From Roseiarcus sp963783175 (GTDB lineage Bacteria; Pseudomonadota; Alphaproteobacteria; Rhizobiales; Beijerinckiaceae), in NCBI GenBank assembly GCA_963783175.1, contig CAWANG010000003.1, positions 216,470 through 280,469 of the forward strand: a stretch of DNA of 64,000 bases, given 5' to 3'. Below the pieces are notes generated by a model that saw nothing but the letters and a program-made list of their open reading frames with translations, was not told where the DNA came from and did not search any database. This document shows, piece by piece, positions 26,613 through 36,268 of the stretch. Within the stretch, counting starts at the first letter, position 1; every line of letters starts with the position of its first letter. The translations under genes and the position numbers were made by a program.

Positions 26613-27677
26613 CTAGGCGCCGGCCTCGGCGATGACGCCGAGGCGCTCGCCGGCGTAAACCTTCTCGCGCAGCGGCCGCCACCACCATTCGTTGTCGAGA
26701 TACCAGCGCACCGTCTTCTCGATGCCGGTCTCGAACGTCTCGAGCGCGCGCCAGCCGAGTTCGCGCTCGAGCTTGGTTGCGTCGATGGCGTATCGGCGGT
26801 CGTGGCCCGGCCGGTCGGCGACGAAGGAGATCAAGGTTTCATGCGAGCGGGGAAGCGGCCGAAGCTGGTCGAGGATGGCGCAGATGCGCATCACGACATC
26901 GATGTTGCGGCGCTCATTGCGGCCGCCGACGTTGTATTTTTCGCCGATCCGGCCGCGGGCGACGATCAGGTCGAGCGCCCGCGCGTGGTCCTCGACAAAG
27001 AGCCAGTCGCGCACATTGGCGCCCGCGCCGTAGACCGGCAGCGGCTTGCCATGGACGGCGTTGAGGATGATCAGCGGGATGAGCTTCTCGGGGAAGTGAT
27101 AGGGGCCGTAGTTATTGGAGCAATTCGAGATCAGGGCGGGGAAGCCGTAGGTGCGCGCCCAGGCCGAGACGAGGTGATCGGCGGCGGCCTTCGAGGCCGA
27201 ATAGGGCGAACTCGGATCGTAGGCGGTCTCCTCGATGAATGCGCCGTCCTCGCCGAGCGACCCGTAAACCTCGTCGGTCGAGACATGCAGGAAGCGGAAG
27301 CTCTCCCGTCGCGGCTCCGGAAGTTCGCGCCAATAGGCCCGCGCCGCCTCGAGCATGGAGAAAGTGCCGACGATATTGGTCTGGATGAAAGCGTCCCCGG
27401 CCATGATCGAGCGATCGACGTGGCTTTCGGCGGCCAGATGAATCACCTGGTCGGGAGCGAAGGTCTCGAACGCCTCGGCCACCGCGCGCCGGTCGCAGAT
27501 GTCGATCTTGGCGAAGCGGTAGTTAGGCGCGTTGTCGATCGTCGTCAGGGATTGCAGGTTTCCGGCATAGGTCAGCGCGTCGACGTTGAGCACCGATGCG
27601 CCCTCGCCCACCAGGCGCCGGCACACCGCCGAACCGATGAACCCTGCGCCGCCGGTCACAAGCACTTTGCGCTGCAT
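26613..27677 (-). CDS. rfbB: dTDP-glucose 4,6-dehydratase
   Basis: Second step of dTDP-rhamnose synthesis. The 354-residue extended SDR shows the NAD site KVLVTGGAGFIGSAV, HLAAESHVDRS, the STDEVYGSLGE segment with catalytic Thr, Asp and Glu, and the YSASKAAADHLV motif with Tyr and Lys. ATG 27677 is preferred because GGAGACC sits just ahead and the frame upstream has no family match. Lies between rfbD and rfbA. Confidence 0.96.
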   Translation of the reverse strand: MQRKVLVTGGAGFIGSAVCRRLVGEGASVLNVDALTYAGNLQSLTTIDNAPNYRFAKIDICDRRAVAEAFETFAPDQVIHLAAESHVDRSIMAGDAFIQTNIVGTFSMLEAARAYWRELPEPRRESFRFLHVSTDEVYGSLGEDGAFIEETAYDPSSPYSASKAAADHLVSAWARTYGFPALISNCSNNYGPYHFPEKLIPLIILNAVHGKPLPVYGAGANVRDWLFVEDHARALDLIVARGRIGEKYNVGGRNERRNIDVVMRICAILDQLRPLPRSHETLISFVADRPGHDRRYAIDATKLERELGWRALETFETGIEKTVRWYLDNEWWWRPLREKVYAGERLGVIAEAGA

Positions 27678-27739
27678 GAGGTCTCCGGGGTTGAACGTCG
27701 GGCCGTTGCCCCTGTTGCCAATCGCCGGCCGCTTGCGGA

Positions 27740-28616
27740 TCAGGCAACGAGGCGGGCGCAACAAGCCGCCGCCGACTGGCGCCAGTCGGGCAGCCTGAAG
27801 CCGTATACGCGAGCAAGCTTTTCGTTGTCGAGGCGGGAATTGGCCGGACGCCGGGCGGGCGTCGGGTAGTCGGCGGTCGCGATGCGCTTGACCCGGGTCG
27901 GGCGGCGCCCGCGCGCCTCGGCCTCGCGGAACACGGTTTCGGCGAAATCAGCCCAGCTCGCATCTCCCGATCCCGTCATGTGGAAAATGCCGCGAAGCCG
28001 CGGCGACGAGTTCGGCCTTGACCCTCGCGGCGATCGTGATCAAGCCGTCGGCGATGTCCAGGGCCGAGGTTGGATTGCCGCGCTGATCCGCGACCACGCC
28101 GACTTCCTCGCGGCTTTCGCCCAGTCTCAGCATGGTGCGGACGAAATTCACCCCGAAGGGACTATAGACCCAGGCGGTGCGCAGGATGACGCTGTTCTCG
28201 CAAGCCGCCGCGACCTCTTTTTCCCCGGCGAGTTTGGAGCGCCCGTAGGCCCCGGTCGGGCCGGTCGGATCATCCTCGCGGTAGGGCCGGTCGAGCGCGC
28301 CGTCGAACACGTAGTCGGTCGAGAGGTGGAGGAGGGGAACGCCGAGCCGCGCGGCGGCCTCGGCGACATGACCGGCCCCCTCGCCGTTGACCCGAAGCGC
28401 GAGAGCGTCCTCGGCTTCCGCCTTGTCGACAGCGGTATAGGCGGCGGCATTGACGATGACGTCCGGGCGCGCCGCTTCGAGCCCGGCGAGGACGGCGGCG
28501 CGGTCGGTCAGGTCGAACGCCGGCCGGCCGAGCGCGACGATCTCGACCCCCGGCCCTGCGCGCTCCACGAGCGACGTCGCCACCTGGCCGGTTGCCCCGG
28601 TGACCGCGATCCTCAT
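27740..28616 (-). pseudogene. rfbD: dTDP-4-dehydrorhamnose reductase, single-base frameshift
   Basis: The reading frame from ATG 28616 gives a good RfbD: AVTGATGQVA, DVIVNAAAYTAVDKAE, HLSTDYVFDG, YGRSKLAGE, then VVADQRGNPTSALDIAD. Near 27995-28003 the frame shifts: the expected GIFHMTGSGDASWADF and the rest, up to stop 27740, lie in another frame. Removing one base around CTTCGCGGCATT restores one product of normal length. The start overlaps the rfbC stop (ATGA). Both neighbours are intact, so an assembly indel is quite possible; if real, rhamnose synthesis would be blocked unless another copy exists. Confidence 0.85.
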
Positions 28617-29167
28617 TCGAACAGGTCCGGCGCGTCCTTGAGCCGCGGCCACTGGCGATCCTTGTCCGACAGGACCGGACCTCCGGGCGGCGACGGCCAG
28701 GCGATCCCGAGACCCGGATCATCCCAGGCGATTCCCCGGTCGTGGGCGGCCGAGTAGGGCGCGGTCGTCTTGTAGATAACCTCGACGTCCGGCTCCAGAG
28801 TGAGAAAACCGTGCGCAAATCCGATCGGGATCAGCAGCTGGCGCCAGTTTTCGGCCGTGAGCTCGACTGCGACATATTGGCCGAAGGTCGGCGACGAGCG
28901 GCGAATGTCGACCGCGACATCGAGGATCGCGCCGCGCGCGACGCGCATGAGCTTATCCTGCGCGAACGGCGGCGTTTGGAAGTGCAGGCCGCGCAAAACG
29001 CCTTTCGGCCCCGAGTAGGAATGATTGTCCTGCACGAAGGTGAAGGAAAGGCCGGCCTTGTCCCATGCGGCGCGGTTATAGACTTCGGAGAAGAACCCCC
29101 GCGCGTCGCCATGCTTCTTCGGCGTCACGATCTTGACCGCCGGGATGGCCGTCTCTTCCACCAGCAT
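28613..29167 (-). CDS. rfbC: dTDP-4-dehydrorhamnose 3,5-epimerase
   Basis: A cupin-fold epimerase of 184 residues, third step of the pathway. Key parts are GDARGFFSEVYN, FVQDNHSYSGPKGVLRGLHFQ with the catalytic His, VDIRRSSPTFGQYVAVEL and IPIGFAHGFLTLEPDVEVIYK. ATG 29167 begins a normal N-terminus; GGGGTCC is upstream. First gene of the leftward rhamnose operon, translationally coupled to rfbD. Confidence 0.96.
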   Translation of the reverse strand: MLVEETAIPAVKIVTPKKHGDARGFFSEVYNRAAWDKAGLSFTFVQDNHSYSGPKGVLRGLHFQTPPFAQDKLMRVARGAILDVAVDIRRSSPTFGQYVAVELTAENWRQLLIPIGFAHGFLTLEPDVEVIYKTTAPYSAAHDRGIAWDDPGLGIAWPSPPGGPVLSDKDRQWPRLKDAPDLFE

Positions 29168-29323
29168 CGCGGACCCCGCTGAGGCCGCCCGGCAGGTCCG
29201 GGCGCCGCTCTCTTGCCAGAAGCCGCGCCTCGCGGCCACCTCGAATCGCAATTCTGGGTTGGAGTGAAAGCCCAAGCGGTTTGGCCGTCGTCTGGCCGCG
29301 AACGACGGTCTTGGCCCCAAGAT

Positions 29324-31804
29324 CTACTTGGCGATGAACAGCGCCAAGGCCTGGCCGCACACGCCATAGGTCGAATTTCCGGGTCCGATCAGAGTTTCGT
29401 TTCCCGCCGCGGCCCAAGTGTCGGGCCCGTCGTTCCACTCGCAAGTGTCGGTGACCCGGTACCAGTTCTTGCCCAAGGGTGCGGTTGGCAAGGTGAACTG
29501 GGTCTCGTTGGAGGGGATGTCGCCGCTATAAGCCGAAGCGCCGTTATAGATCACAAAAAGGGTTGAATCGGCAAAATCGCCGCCATTGATCATGTAGGCA
29601 AGATAGTTGTTGTTGCCGTTCCAGTAATTGTTCTGGGTCGGGTCCTGGGAGACCTGGGCGGCGTTCCTGTAGTACCAGACCACCTGCGCCGGCGTGTACC
29701 AGACAGCCGGCCGCAGCGAAGGGTGAGCCTTGCGGAAGGCGACGGCCCTGGTCACATAGGTGTTGAAGTTGCTTTGGTCCGAGGTCCAGCTCGACTGCGG
29801 GATTAGCCATGTGCCGACGGAGTCCACGTTATAGGGATTGTCGTTGCAGGTTAGCGTCCGCAGATACTCATCTCCCGCCTGGATCATTGGCGTGCCCGCC
29901 GACAGCATGACGAAGGCGAGGCCGGTGCGCGCCGCCCGGCGCTGGGCAGCGGGCTGTCCCGTGGAGGGATTGCCCTGGTCCCAGCTGACGCTGTCGGATC
30001 CCCCGTCGCTCGGGCCGAAAGGATAGCCCTGGTTGTTATTGGGGCTGTTACAAGAATAGAGGTCGTTCAGCGTCACTCCGTCATGGCTGTCCACGTAGTT
30101 GACGGAATTCAAGGGGTTACGATTGTTGTGCGACGCGCCCCGAAATAGGCTGGCCGAACCGGTATAGGCGTCGGCGACGGCGCCGGGCGTGATGGTGACG
30201 ACGCCGAGCTTGTTCTGGGCCATGGGCAGAACTTCTTTGTAGTTGAAGTTCCACTCCGAGAACCCGTTTGGGAAATTGCCTTGCTGGGCCGCATTGCCGC
30301 AGCTGGAGCAGCCCACCGCGTTCGGTTCGGCGATGAGATCCAATCCACTGCCGCCGGCGGCGGGACGGGTGGCAAGCAACGGCTCGCTTAGGATGCGGGC
30401 TAGCGCCGTCTTGGCGTCCGACGCGCTGAACTGGAATCCCGTTCCGACCGGACAATTGGGCGTTTGCGGGCTCGGCTGGTCGCTTTCGCAAACATTGCCC
30501 AGCATCGGTCCCTCGTCGAAACGGAAGCCGTCCACGCCCATGGTCGCGCTCCAGTAATAAAGCGAGTCGACGATCAGGTTCTGGGCGGCGTGATTGTAGG
30601 TGTTGTAGTCGGGGCCGGCGCCATTGGCGCCATAGTAGTCGGCGTTGACCGCGCCCTGCCCGTTGACCCCCAATTCGTAGTAGGTGCTGTTGTCGAGTCC
30701 CCGCATGCCGTAGAGAGGATAAGCTGTGGGAACGGAACATGGCGTCACAAACGGCGCGGCCTGAAGGCAGCTGCCTTCACCAGTGTGGTTGGAAACCACG
30801 TCCATATAGACCTTGATACCGACATCGTGGAACGCCTTAGCCATCGCCTGGAACTCGGCGGTCGGACCGCCAGCGGCCTTATTCGAAGCATAGCGCCGGT
30901 CGGGCGCGAAATAGGCCAGGGTCATGTAACCCCAATAATTGTCTTTGTAATACTGCCCCGAATTCCAGCTAGTGTCGCCGCTGGAGGGCGCCGCGCCGCC
31001 ATGGGCGGCTCCGTAGATGTCGTCCTGGTCGTTCTGCACCTCCTGCACGGGCTGCAACTCGACGGCGGTGACGCCCAGGTTCTGCAGGTAAGCGGCCTTC
31101 TGTGCCGCGCCCGCGTAAGTCCCGCGCTCGGCCTGCGGGACCTCACTATCATTGGCAGTCATGCCACGGACGTTCATCTCATAGATGACGTCGTCCTTCT
31201 GCGCCCTGGTCGGTTTGGCGCCGAAAGAATTGGCCGTGGGCGTGACCACAATTCCTTTGGGCGCGATCTCTTGGGTGTCGTAATCCCGGTTGAGTTCGCT
31301 GGTGAAGACCGTCGGGTCGGCATTGGGAAGGCTGGGGCCAATCGGGTCCTTGGAGATCTCGAGGGCGTATGGATCCAGCAAGAGCTTGTTGGGATTGAAG
31401 CGATTGCCGGCTGAATCGACCACCGAGACGAAGCCGGTGTCGCTGCCCGGAGTCCAGGAGGAACTATAGATCCAGTTCGGCCCCCAGGCGCGATAGCCGT
31501 AATAGACCGTCGATATGCCGGCATTGATCAAGGCGTTGATGGGGATCCGCGCGGACCAAACGCCGTTGCCATCCGGCGCCACAATGTCGCGGGTCAGGAC
31601 TGCGTTCGCGCCTTGGGGCGAGGCGAACAGGCTCAGCTCGATATGCGTGGCATTGTGGGAATAGACGATGAAATTCACCGTCTGGCCATCTTTGGACATC
31701 GAGGCGCCGAGTTGCATTTCGTTGATGTCCGCGCGGGCAAGCATCGTCGGCGCGAGGCCGGCGCAGGCCAGCGCCACCGCCGCTATCGCTTTCAAACGAG
31801 TCAT
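29324..31804 (-). CDS. Secreted isoamylase-type glycogen debranching enzyme (GH13)
   Basis: An 826-residue exported enzyme that should cleave alpha-1,6 branches. A signal peptide covers residues 1 to about 25. An N-terminal CBM48-like domain (VNFIVYSHNATHIELSLF, YYGYRAWGPNW) precedes the GH13 barrel: KVYMDVVSNHT, the nucleophile Asp in GVDGFRFDEG, the acid/base Glu in LIAEPNAVG and NYVDSHDGVTL. Several Cys pairs fit an extracellular enzyme, and it is longer than cytoplasmic GlgX, closer to Pseudomonas-type isoamylase. GAGGATC precedes the chosen ATG. It stands next to the rhamnose genes but has its own leader. Confidence 0.9.
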   Translation of the reverse strand: MTRLKAIAAVALACAGLAPTMLARADINEMQLGASMSKDGQTVNFIVYSHNATHIELSLFASPQGANAVLTRDIVAPDGNGVWSARIPINALINAGISTVYYGYRAWGPNWIYSSSWTPGSDTGFVSVVDSAGNRFNPNKLLLDPYALEISKDPIGPSLPNADPTVFTSELNRDYDTQEIAPKGIVVTPTANSFGAKPTRAQKDDVIYEMNVRGMTANDSEVPQAERGTYAGAAQKAAYLQNLGVTAVELQPVQEVQNDQDDIYGAAHGGAAPSSGDTSWNSGQYYKDNYWGYMTLAYFAPDRRYASNKAAGGPTAEFQAMAKAFHDVGIKVYMDVVSNHTGEGSCLQAAPFVTPCSVPTAYPLYGMRGLDNSTYYELGVNGQGAVNADYYGANGAGPDYNTYNHAAQNLIVDSLYYWSATMGVDGFRFDEGPMLGNVCESDQPSPQTPNCPVGTGFQFSASDAKTALARILSEPLLATRPAAGGSGLDLIAEPNAVGCSSCGNAAQQGNFPNGFSEWNFNYKEVLPMAQNKLGVVTITPGAVADAYTGSASLFRGASHNNRNPLNSVNYVDSHDGVTLNDLYSCNSPNNNQGYPFGPSDGGSDSVSWDQGNPSTGQPAAQRRAARTGLAFVMLSAGTPMIQAGDEYLRTLTCNDNPYNVDSVGTWLIPQSSWTSDQSNFNTYVTRAVAFRKAHPSLRPAVWYTPAQVVWYYRNAAQVSQDPTQNNYWNGNNNYLAYMINGGDFADSTLFVIYNGASAYSGDIPSNETQFTLPTAPLGKNWYRVTDTCEWNDGPDTWAAAGNETLIGPGNSTYGVCGQALALFIAK

Positions 31805-32094
31805 TGGCGTGATCCTCAGAGGCGCCACGGCGATGCCAAGATAACAGCGACCCGCCGCGTCGCGACGAACTATATCTGAAGGCCGCTTCGAGGGCGGAGT
31901 CCTGCCGTTCACGTCTTCTGTAAAACCGACATTTTCTTGCCAAAAGGCCAAACTCAGGTTTATTCTTCAGAAACCGATCGATCGTCGCCGGGGCGGACGA
32001 CTCCGAACCGAGCGGACCGCTTGGGCAAAATGTCGTAACGCGCAAATACCCGCTGGAATGGGAGGTAACCTATTGAAAAGCCTAGATTAGCGGA
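31805..32094. other. Intergenic region upstream of the isoamylase gene
   Basis: The stretch holds the leader of the leftward isoamylase gene and, beyond it, the 21-base tandem repeats. AT-rich patches near 31920-31970 are possible promoter DNA. No gene is supported. Confidence 0.35.
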
Positions 32095-32199
32095 CGGAAC
32101 AGGCATTTTGTTTTCGTTGCGCCGGATTTTGCTTTTGTTGCGCCCGGTTTGGATTGTGTTGCGCCCGGCTTTGATTGTGTTGCGCCGGATTTTGCTTTC
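32095..32199. repeat. 21-base tandem repeat, about five units
   Basis: Units start GTTGCGCC and are 21 bases long: 32116-32136, 32137-32157, 32158-32178 and 32179-32199, with a degenerate unit before (32095-32115) and a partial one after. Units alternate between a GGATTTTGCTTT and a GGTTTGGATTGT type. The block begins just beyond the rdgB stop. Read leftward it encodes a seven-residue repeat such as SKPGATQ, but in a frame other than rdgB. No spacers, so not CRISPR. Confidence 0.8.
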
Positions 32200-32220
32200 G
32201 CTGCGCCGAGTTCGGCCCGC

Positions 32221-32871
32221 TCATAACCTCGCACGAGAAAGCTTCTGGAACGCGCGGGCGCGGTGCGACAGCGCCAGCGAGCCGTCGCCCGGAATTGCGT
32301 GCTTCTCCTCGGCGTACATTTCGCCGAAGGTGCGGTCGTGGCCGTCGGGGCGGAAGATCGGATCGTAACCGAATCCGGCCGTCCCGCGCGGCGGGAAAAC
32401 GAGCGTGCCGTCGACCCGCCCTTCGAAGGTCTCCAGCGCGCCGTCCGGCCAGGCAAGCGCAAGCACGCTGACGAAGGCGGCGCGCCACGGCCGCGGCGCG
32501 CCGCCAACCTTGAGTTCGCGCTCGACGCGCGCCATGGCGGCGCCGAAGTCCCGGTCCTCGCCCGCCCAGCGCGCCGAATAGATCCCCGGCGCGCCGCCAA
32601 GCGCCTCGACGCAAAGCCCGGAATCGTCGGCTAGCGCCACGATTCCGGAAGCGCGCGCGGCGGCCTCGGCCTTAAGCGCGGCGTTGTCGCGGAAGGTCTC
32701 CCCCGTCTCCTCGGGCTCGTCGAGATAGAGCTCGGCGGCGCTGACCGCCTCTATTCCATAAGGCTTCATGAGCTCGCGGATCTCCCACAGCTTGCCGGGA
32801 TTATGGGTCGCCACGACCAGGCGGCCGGAAAGTCGCGCGCGCTTTTCAGCGCTCGAGGCTTCGCCGCTCAC
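32221..32871 (-). CDS. rdgB: dITP/XTP pyrophosphatase (non-canonical purine NTPase)
   Basis: House-cleaning enzyme that hydrolyses dITP and XTP. The 216-residue protein shows the Ham1 motifs VVATHNPGKLWEI, ALADDSGLCVEAL, GAPGIYSARWAG, GFGYDPIFRPDG and LSHRARAF. The likely start is GTG 32871, which overlaps the stop of the M48 gene (GTGA). It is the last gene of a coupled three-gene leftward set. Confidence 0.94.
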   Translation of the reverse strand: MSGEASSAEKRARLSGRLVVATHNPGKLWEIRELMKPYGIEAVSAAELYLDEPEETGETFRDNAALKAEAAARASGIVALADDSGLCVEALGGAPGIYSARWAGEDRDFGAAMARVERELKVGGAPRPWRAAFVSVLALAWPDGALETFEGRVDGTLVFPPRGTAGFGYDPIFRPDGHDRTFGEMYAEEKHAIPGDGSLALSHRARAFQKLSRARL

Positions 32872-34361
32872 TCGGCGACGATCTTGTAGCGCTGCCCAGG
32901 AACGAGAGCTGCGCCCCGCTCGAGGCCGTTGAGAATCAGGAACTGGTCGAGCGACCGCGGCAGGAAGGCCATTCGCGCTGCGAGGGTTTCGGCGGTGTCG
33001 CCGCTCCCCGCCTCGACGATCTTGATCCTCTGCGGCGCGGCCAGCGCCGAGTCCTGGGCATTGATGAGATGGAAGGAATCGAGCGAGGCCATGAACCGCG
33101 AGTCGACGCCGGGCGAAAGCGCGTGGGCGGCGAAAATGAGTCGATAAAGCCGTCCGTTCAAGCGTATGGCCCCAAGACGGAAGCTCCACTGCTCGCCCTG
33201 GGCGATCGCGGTGGCGGCCTCCAAGCCGGCGATCTGCTTGGGTTCGATCGCGGTCGTCTTGACGCCGTCGATCCAGCCCGAACCGATCGCGCTCGTTACC
33301 GGAGTGGACTCCGCGATCGCGACGCTGTCGAGACGGAGAGCCTCGCCGCTCGCTTCGCCAACCCCGATCAGCGCCGCCGACTGGTTGTCGAGCGTGAAGC
33401 CATCCGGCGCGTCGAAGGCGAAGCCGAGCTTTGGATGAATGAAGGCGTTGTCGCGCACGACGCCCTGCGACGGGTCGTCGCTGAAGGCGAGCCCGTCGAT
33501 GGCGGCAAGATAGCCGTTCCGATCGACTTCGCCGCTCCCCGGCGCGCCGAACTTCCGCGCTTCCTCGGTCGCCTGGGCGACGCGCTCGGGCGTGGACGGG
33601 TGCGTCGCCATCATGTCGGGGCGGTCGGCCGATCCGGCCCCCGAGACCGAAGCGCGAAGGGCGCTCCACTCGCCGAGCGCGGTGAGGAACCGGGCCGCCG
33701 CGTATGGGTCGTATCCCGCCTTGGCGATGGTTTTGATGCCGATCTGGTCGGCCGCGAATTCCTGCTGGCGGGAAAAGCTGGCGATCGCCAGCTTCGAGCG
33801 CGCTTCGGCCTCGTCCTGCGCCTGGCGCTGGGCAAGCAATTGCGTATTCACCTTGGTGAACAACGCCGTCGTCTTCTCGAACTCGGCGCGCTGGGCGGCG
33901 TGGCGCGCGGTGATATGGCCGATCTCATGCGCCATGACGGCGGCGATTTCAGACGTGTCGTCGGCAAGGGCGAGAAGGCCGCGGGTGACGAAGATATCGC
34001 CGGAGGGCAGGGCGAAGGCGTTGACGATCGGCGAATTGAGCATCGTGACCCGGTAGGGCTGCCCTCCGGCGTCCGAGGCGGGGGCGAGCTTGACCAGGAC
34101 CCCGTTGAGATATGCCTCAGTCGACGGCGCGGCGTAGACGCCGCCGAATGCGTCGATGAGGCGCTTGCGCTCGGGGCTGGCTGGCGTGCCGGCGACGGCG
34201 TGCGGAACGGCGGCCGGAGCCACACTGACCGGAGCCGGCGGCGGATCGATCGACGCGCAGGCCGCAAGGCCGGAAGCGAGCGCAGCCGTCAGCAGCGCGA
34301 GCAGGCGCCGCCCCCGACGGGGCGCGGCGGTCCATCCCAGACTGTCCGGTGGGCGGATCAT
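32868..34361 (-). CDS. M48 family metalloprotease lipoprotein (BepA/LoiP-like)
   Basis: A 497-residue envelope protease. The N-terminus has a lipobox (GLAACAS), so it is likely a lipoprotein. The zinc motif is VMAHEIGHITARHAAQ with the distal Glu in QQEFAADQIG. A long C-terminal part follows, ending in a LysM-like segment (ETLAARMAFLPRSLDQFLILNGL...VPGQRYKIV). Such proteases act on misassembled outer-membrane proteins. Its ATG overlaps the stop of the upstream gene (ATGA) and its stop overlaps rdgB. Confidence 0.9.
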   Translation of the reverse strand: MIRPPDSLGWTAAPRRGRRLLALLTAALASGLAACASIDPPPAPVSVAPAAVPHAVAGTPASPERKRLIDAFGGVYAAPSTEAYLNGVLVKLAPASDAGGQPYRVTMLNSPIVNAFALPSGDIFVTRGLLALADDTSEIAAVMAHEIGHITARHAAQRAEFEKTTALFTKVNTQLLAQRQAQDEAEARSKLAIASFSRQQEFAADQIGIKTIAKAGYDPYAAARFLTALGEWSALRASVSGAGSADRPDMMATHPSTPERVAQATEEARKFGAPGSGEVDRNGYLAAIDGLAFSDDPSQGVVRDNAFIHPKLGFAFDAPDGFTLDNQSAALIGVGEASGEALRLDSVAIAESTPVTSAIGSGWIDGVKTTAIEPKQIAGLEAATAIAQGEQWSFRLGAIRLNGRLYRLIFAAHALSPGVDSRFMASLDSFHLINAQDSALAAPQRIKIVEAGSGDTAETLAARMAFLPRSLDQFLILNGLERGAALVPGQRYKIVAE

Positions 34362-35224
34362 GGATGCGGTTCGGCTTCTCCTGACGCGTCGGCCCGACGC
34401 GCAATTTCAATCATCGCCGGCTCGACGACTTCAATTCTCGGACCAAAACGATCGTCGAGCGCGCCACGCGCCCGGATCGTCAGTCCGACCAGTTCGCCGA
34501 CCGGTCGTCCCTCTCGCGCCAGGGCCGGCTCAAGCTTGCGAGCGATCACGATCGTTGGACCGTCACGCGGAACAAGTTCAAGATAAAGGCGCGAGCGGGC
34601 AAAGCCAACCCTGCGCACCATTCCCTCGATCACGACGAACCGGCCGTCGTGGCGTCGCAATGCGGCCGAATCGGTCGACGGGATGACGGCGAAATCGGGA
34701 TCGCGCCATATTCCCAAGGCCGCCCGGCGCGCGCCGTCCTCGATTGCGAGCCGCTCGGCGGCGCAACCGCGGGTCTCGAACTCCGGGCGGACGCGGGCCA
34801 GACCCGCCGCCAGAAGCGCCGCCGCGGTCGAATCGGCCGACCCCTCAGTCGAATCGGGCAGGCTGATGTCGGCGACCGTTCTGCCCCAGCGATCGGTTGC
34901 GGCGGCCAGGACGATGAGGTCGGATTCCCGGCCGAGCAGGCGCCGGCTGAGGAAATCGTGCGCAGCGCTGGCGATTTCCGGCGCGCCGCGATCCGAATCG
35001 GGGGCGTCCAGGCCGCCGAGCCGCACGGTCCTGCCGTCGCTCAGCACAATATCGAGGCGCTGATCGACGCTGACCGCCTGGACCCGCCCGCCCGGGCGGC
35101 CGCAAGCCGCAAAGCCGGGAGCCGCCATGACCATGACCGGCAGCACGGCGCACGCGACACAAAGCCGCACCCCGCGGGAGCGCGCGGCCGAGGCGGGACG
35201 GCGGTGCGCGAGGCGGAAATTCAT
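34358..35224 (-). CDS. Thermonuclease (SNase)-like exported protein
   Basis: A 288-residue protein with a signal segment (VRLCVACAVLPVMVMAAPGFAA). Residues about 45-150 follow the SNase/OB-fold outline (VDQRLDIVLSDGRTVRLGGLDAPD, LSRRLLGRESDLIVL, DRWGRTVADISL, LLAAGLARV). Conserved DGDT and some catalytic Arg/Glu positions are not clearly present, so activity is doubtful. ATG 35224 is chosen because the upstream frame runs through the tRNA gene. Translationally coupled to the M48 lipoprotein gene, so an envelope role is plausible. Confidence 0.75.
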   Translation of the reverse strand: MNFRLAHRRPASAARSRGVRLCVACAVLPVMVMAAPGFAACGRPGGRVQAVSVDQRLDIVLSDGRTVRLGGLDAPDSDRGAPEIASAAHDFLSRRLLGRESDLIVLAAATDRWGRTVADISLPDSTEGSADSTAAALLAAGLARVRPEFETRGCAAERLAIEDGARRAALGIWRDPDFAVIPSTDSAALRRHDGRFVVIEGMVRRVGFARSRLYLELVPRDGPTIVIARKLEPALAREGRPVGELVGLTIRARGALDDRFGPRIEVVEPAMIEIARRADASGEAEPHP

Positions 35225-35293
35225 GCTATGGGCCTTGCCGCGCGGCGACCGGCCTTGTCCAGGGATTTTTGGCGGCTGCGACGTTGATTGGAA

Positions 35294-35370
35294 GTCCCGG
35301 TAGCTCAGCAGGATAGAGCACAGGTTTCCTAAACCTGGGGTCAGAGGTTCAAGTCCTCTCCGGGACGCCA
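35294..35370 (+). tRNA. tRNA-Arg (anticodon CCT)
   Basis: The 77-base cloverleaf includes an encoded CCA. The acceptor stem GTCCCGG pairs with CCGGGAC, the D stem GCTC with GAGC, the anticodon stem CAGGT with ACCTG around loop TTCCTAA (anticodon CCT), and the T stem AGAGG with CCTCT around TTCAAGT. The last 52 bases are repeated exactly at 48935-48986, so this gene is the integration site of the neighbouring element and stays intact at its left end. Confidence 0.97.
35319..35370 (+). repeat. Left attachment site (attL) within tRNA-Arg
   Basis: This 52-base direct repeat begins CACAGGTTTCCTAAACC and ends GGGACGCCA and is identical to 48935-48986. It covers the anticodon arm, variable loop, T arm, acceptor 3' strand and CCA. 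Flanking bases differ on both sides, which marks the exact limits of identity. Confidence 0.95.
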
Positions 35371-35551
35371 CGCAAAAACAAAGGTTTAAGTCCAAAATTA
35401 TGCCAATCCAAAAATTGATGAAAAATGGCTGGGTATGCATTAGGGTAACATCGCGGTTCGCAAGGCTACGCTTTTCATCGGTTGTTTTGGCCCTCCCAGC
35501 GACGATCTCTCGCGCGCGAATTGTGAAGAGCGAATTTCGATGCGCGCCCGT

Positions 35552-36022
35552 TTATGGTTCGTCCTTATGATCCATAGGCGCAGCGGCGGATCGCTTCCTG
35601 AAATCCCTTATCAATTGCTGCTTTTCTTCTGTGCGATCTTCCGGTTCGTCCGTCGCATTCTTTATGACGACGGCTTTCAAGACCCAATTGCCTAGATCGT
35701 CTCGAACATGGATTTCGAGATATACTGGACGTTTCAACTCGCTCTTTCGGCCCTTAAATCGTTGGCGCGCCCAATCGACAACAATGTCGGTGATCTTTTT
35801 GGCCGTTTCGTCGACAACGATCTGCCCAACCTTGAAGGCACCACCAGCCAGAGTGATGTAAAGAACCTCGAACAAGGTGAGACCGCGGCCTCCCCTTTCG
35901 TGCTCCTCAACTCGAACCTCACTATCTCGGGTCAGGCCCCAAATCGCAGCTGCTATTTCTCCAGCTTCATCAGGCGTGATATCGCGCGGGTTCTGGGTAC
36001 GAACGACGATTGATCCTGCCAT
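35552..36022 (-). CDS. Hypothetical cargo protein
   Basis: A 156-residue protein starting MAGSIVVRTQNPRDITPDEA. A hydrophobic stretch lies near residues 53-68 (TLFEVLYITLAGGAFKVGQI), followed by charged helices and a strand-rich segment (PVYLEIHVRDDLGNWVLKAVV). The tail is charged. ATG 36022 is set by GGAAG upstream. I do not recognise the family. As the first gene inside the left repeat, it is cargo. Confidence 0.55.
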   Translation of the reverse strand: MAGSIVVRTQNPRDITPDEAGEIAAAIWGLTRDSEVRVEEHERGGRGLTLFEVLYITLAGGAFKVGQIVVDETAKKITDIVVDWARQRFKGRKSELKRPVYLEIHVRDDLGNWVLKAVVIKNATDEPEDRTEEKQQLIRDFRKRSAAAPMDHKDEP

Positions 36023-36268
36023 GTGGCTTTGCTTCCTACCGACACCATAAGAGACATTAGACCGCCTCAACGGGACTTGTACTCCTTTTGCTCCGCCGCA
36101 TCACAGCCACGCGACGCGGCGCTTCTCGCGCTCAAGTAGACCAGCGCCCTGTTGCGCAAATCAAGAATTTCGCAGACATGCGGAAACGCCAAAAAGTCGG
36201 GGGCTTTTGAGAGACCGGCGCGCAAGCGCGAAAGCACGGGCTGTCGCGCTGGAATTTCAGTTATGATT

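Noticed and set aside
32095..32199. CRISPR array
   Set aside because: Repeats of 21 bases follow each other without spacers, and no cas genes are present.
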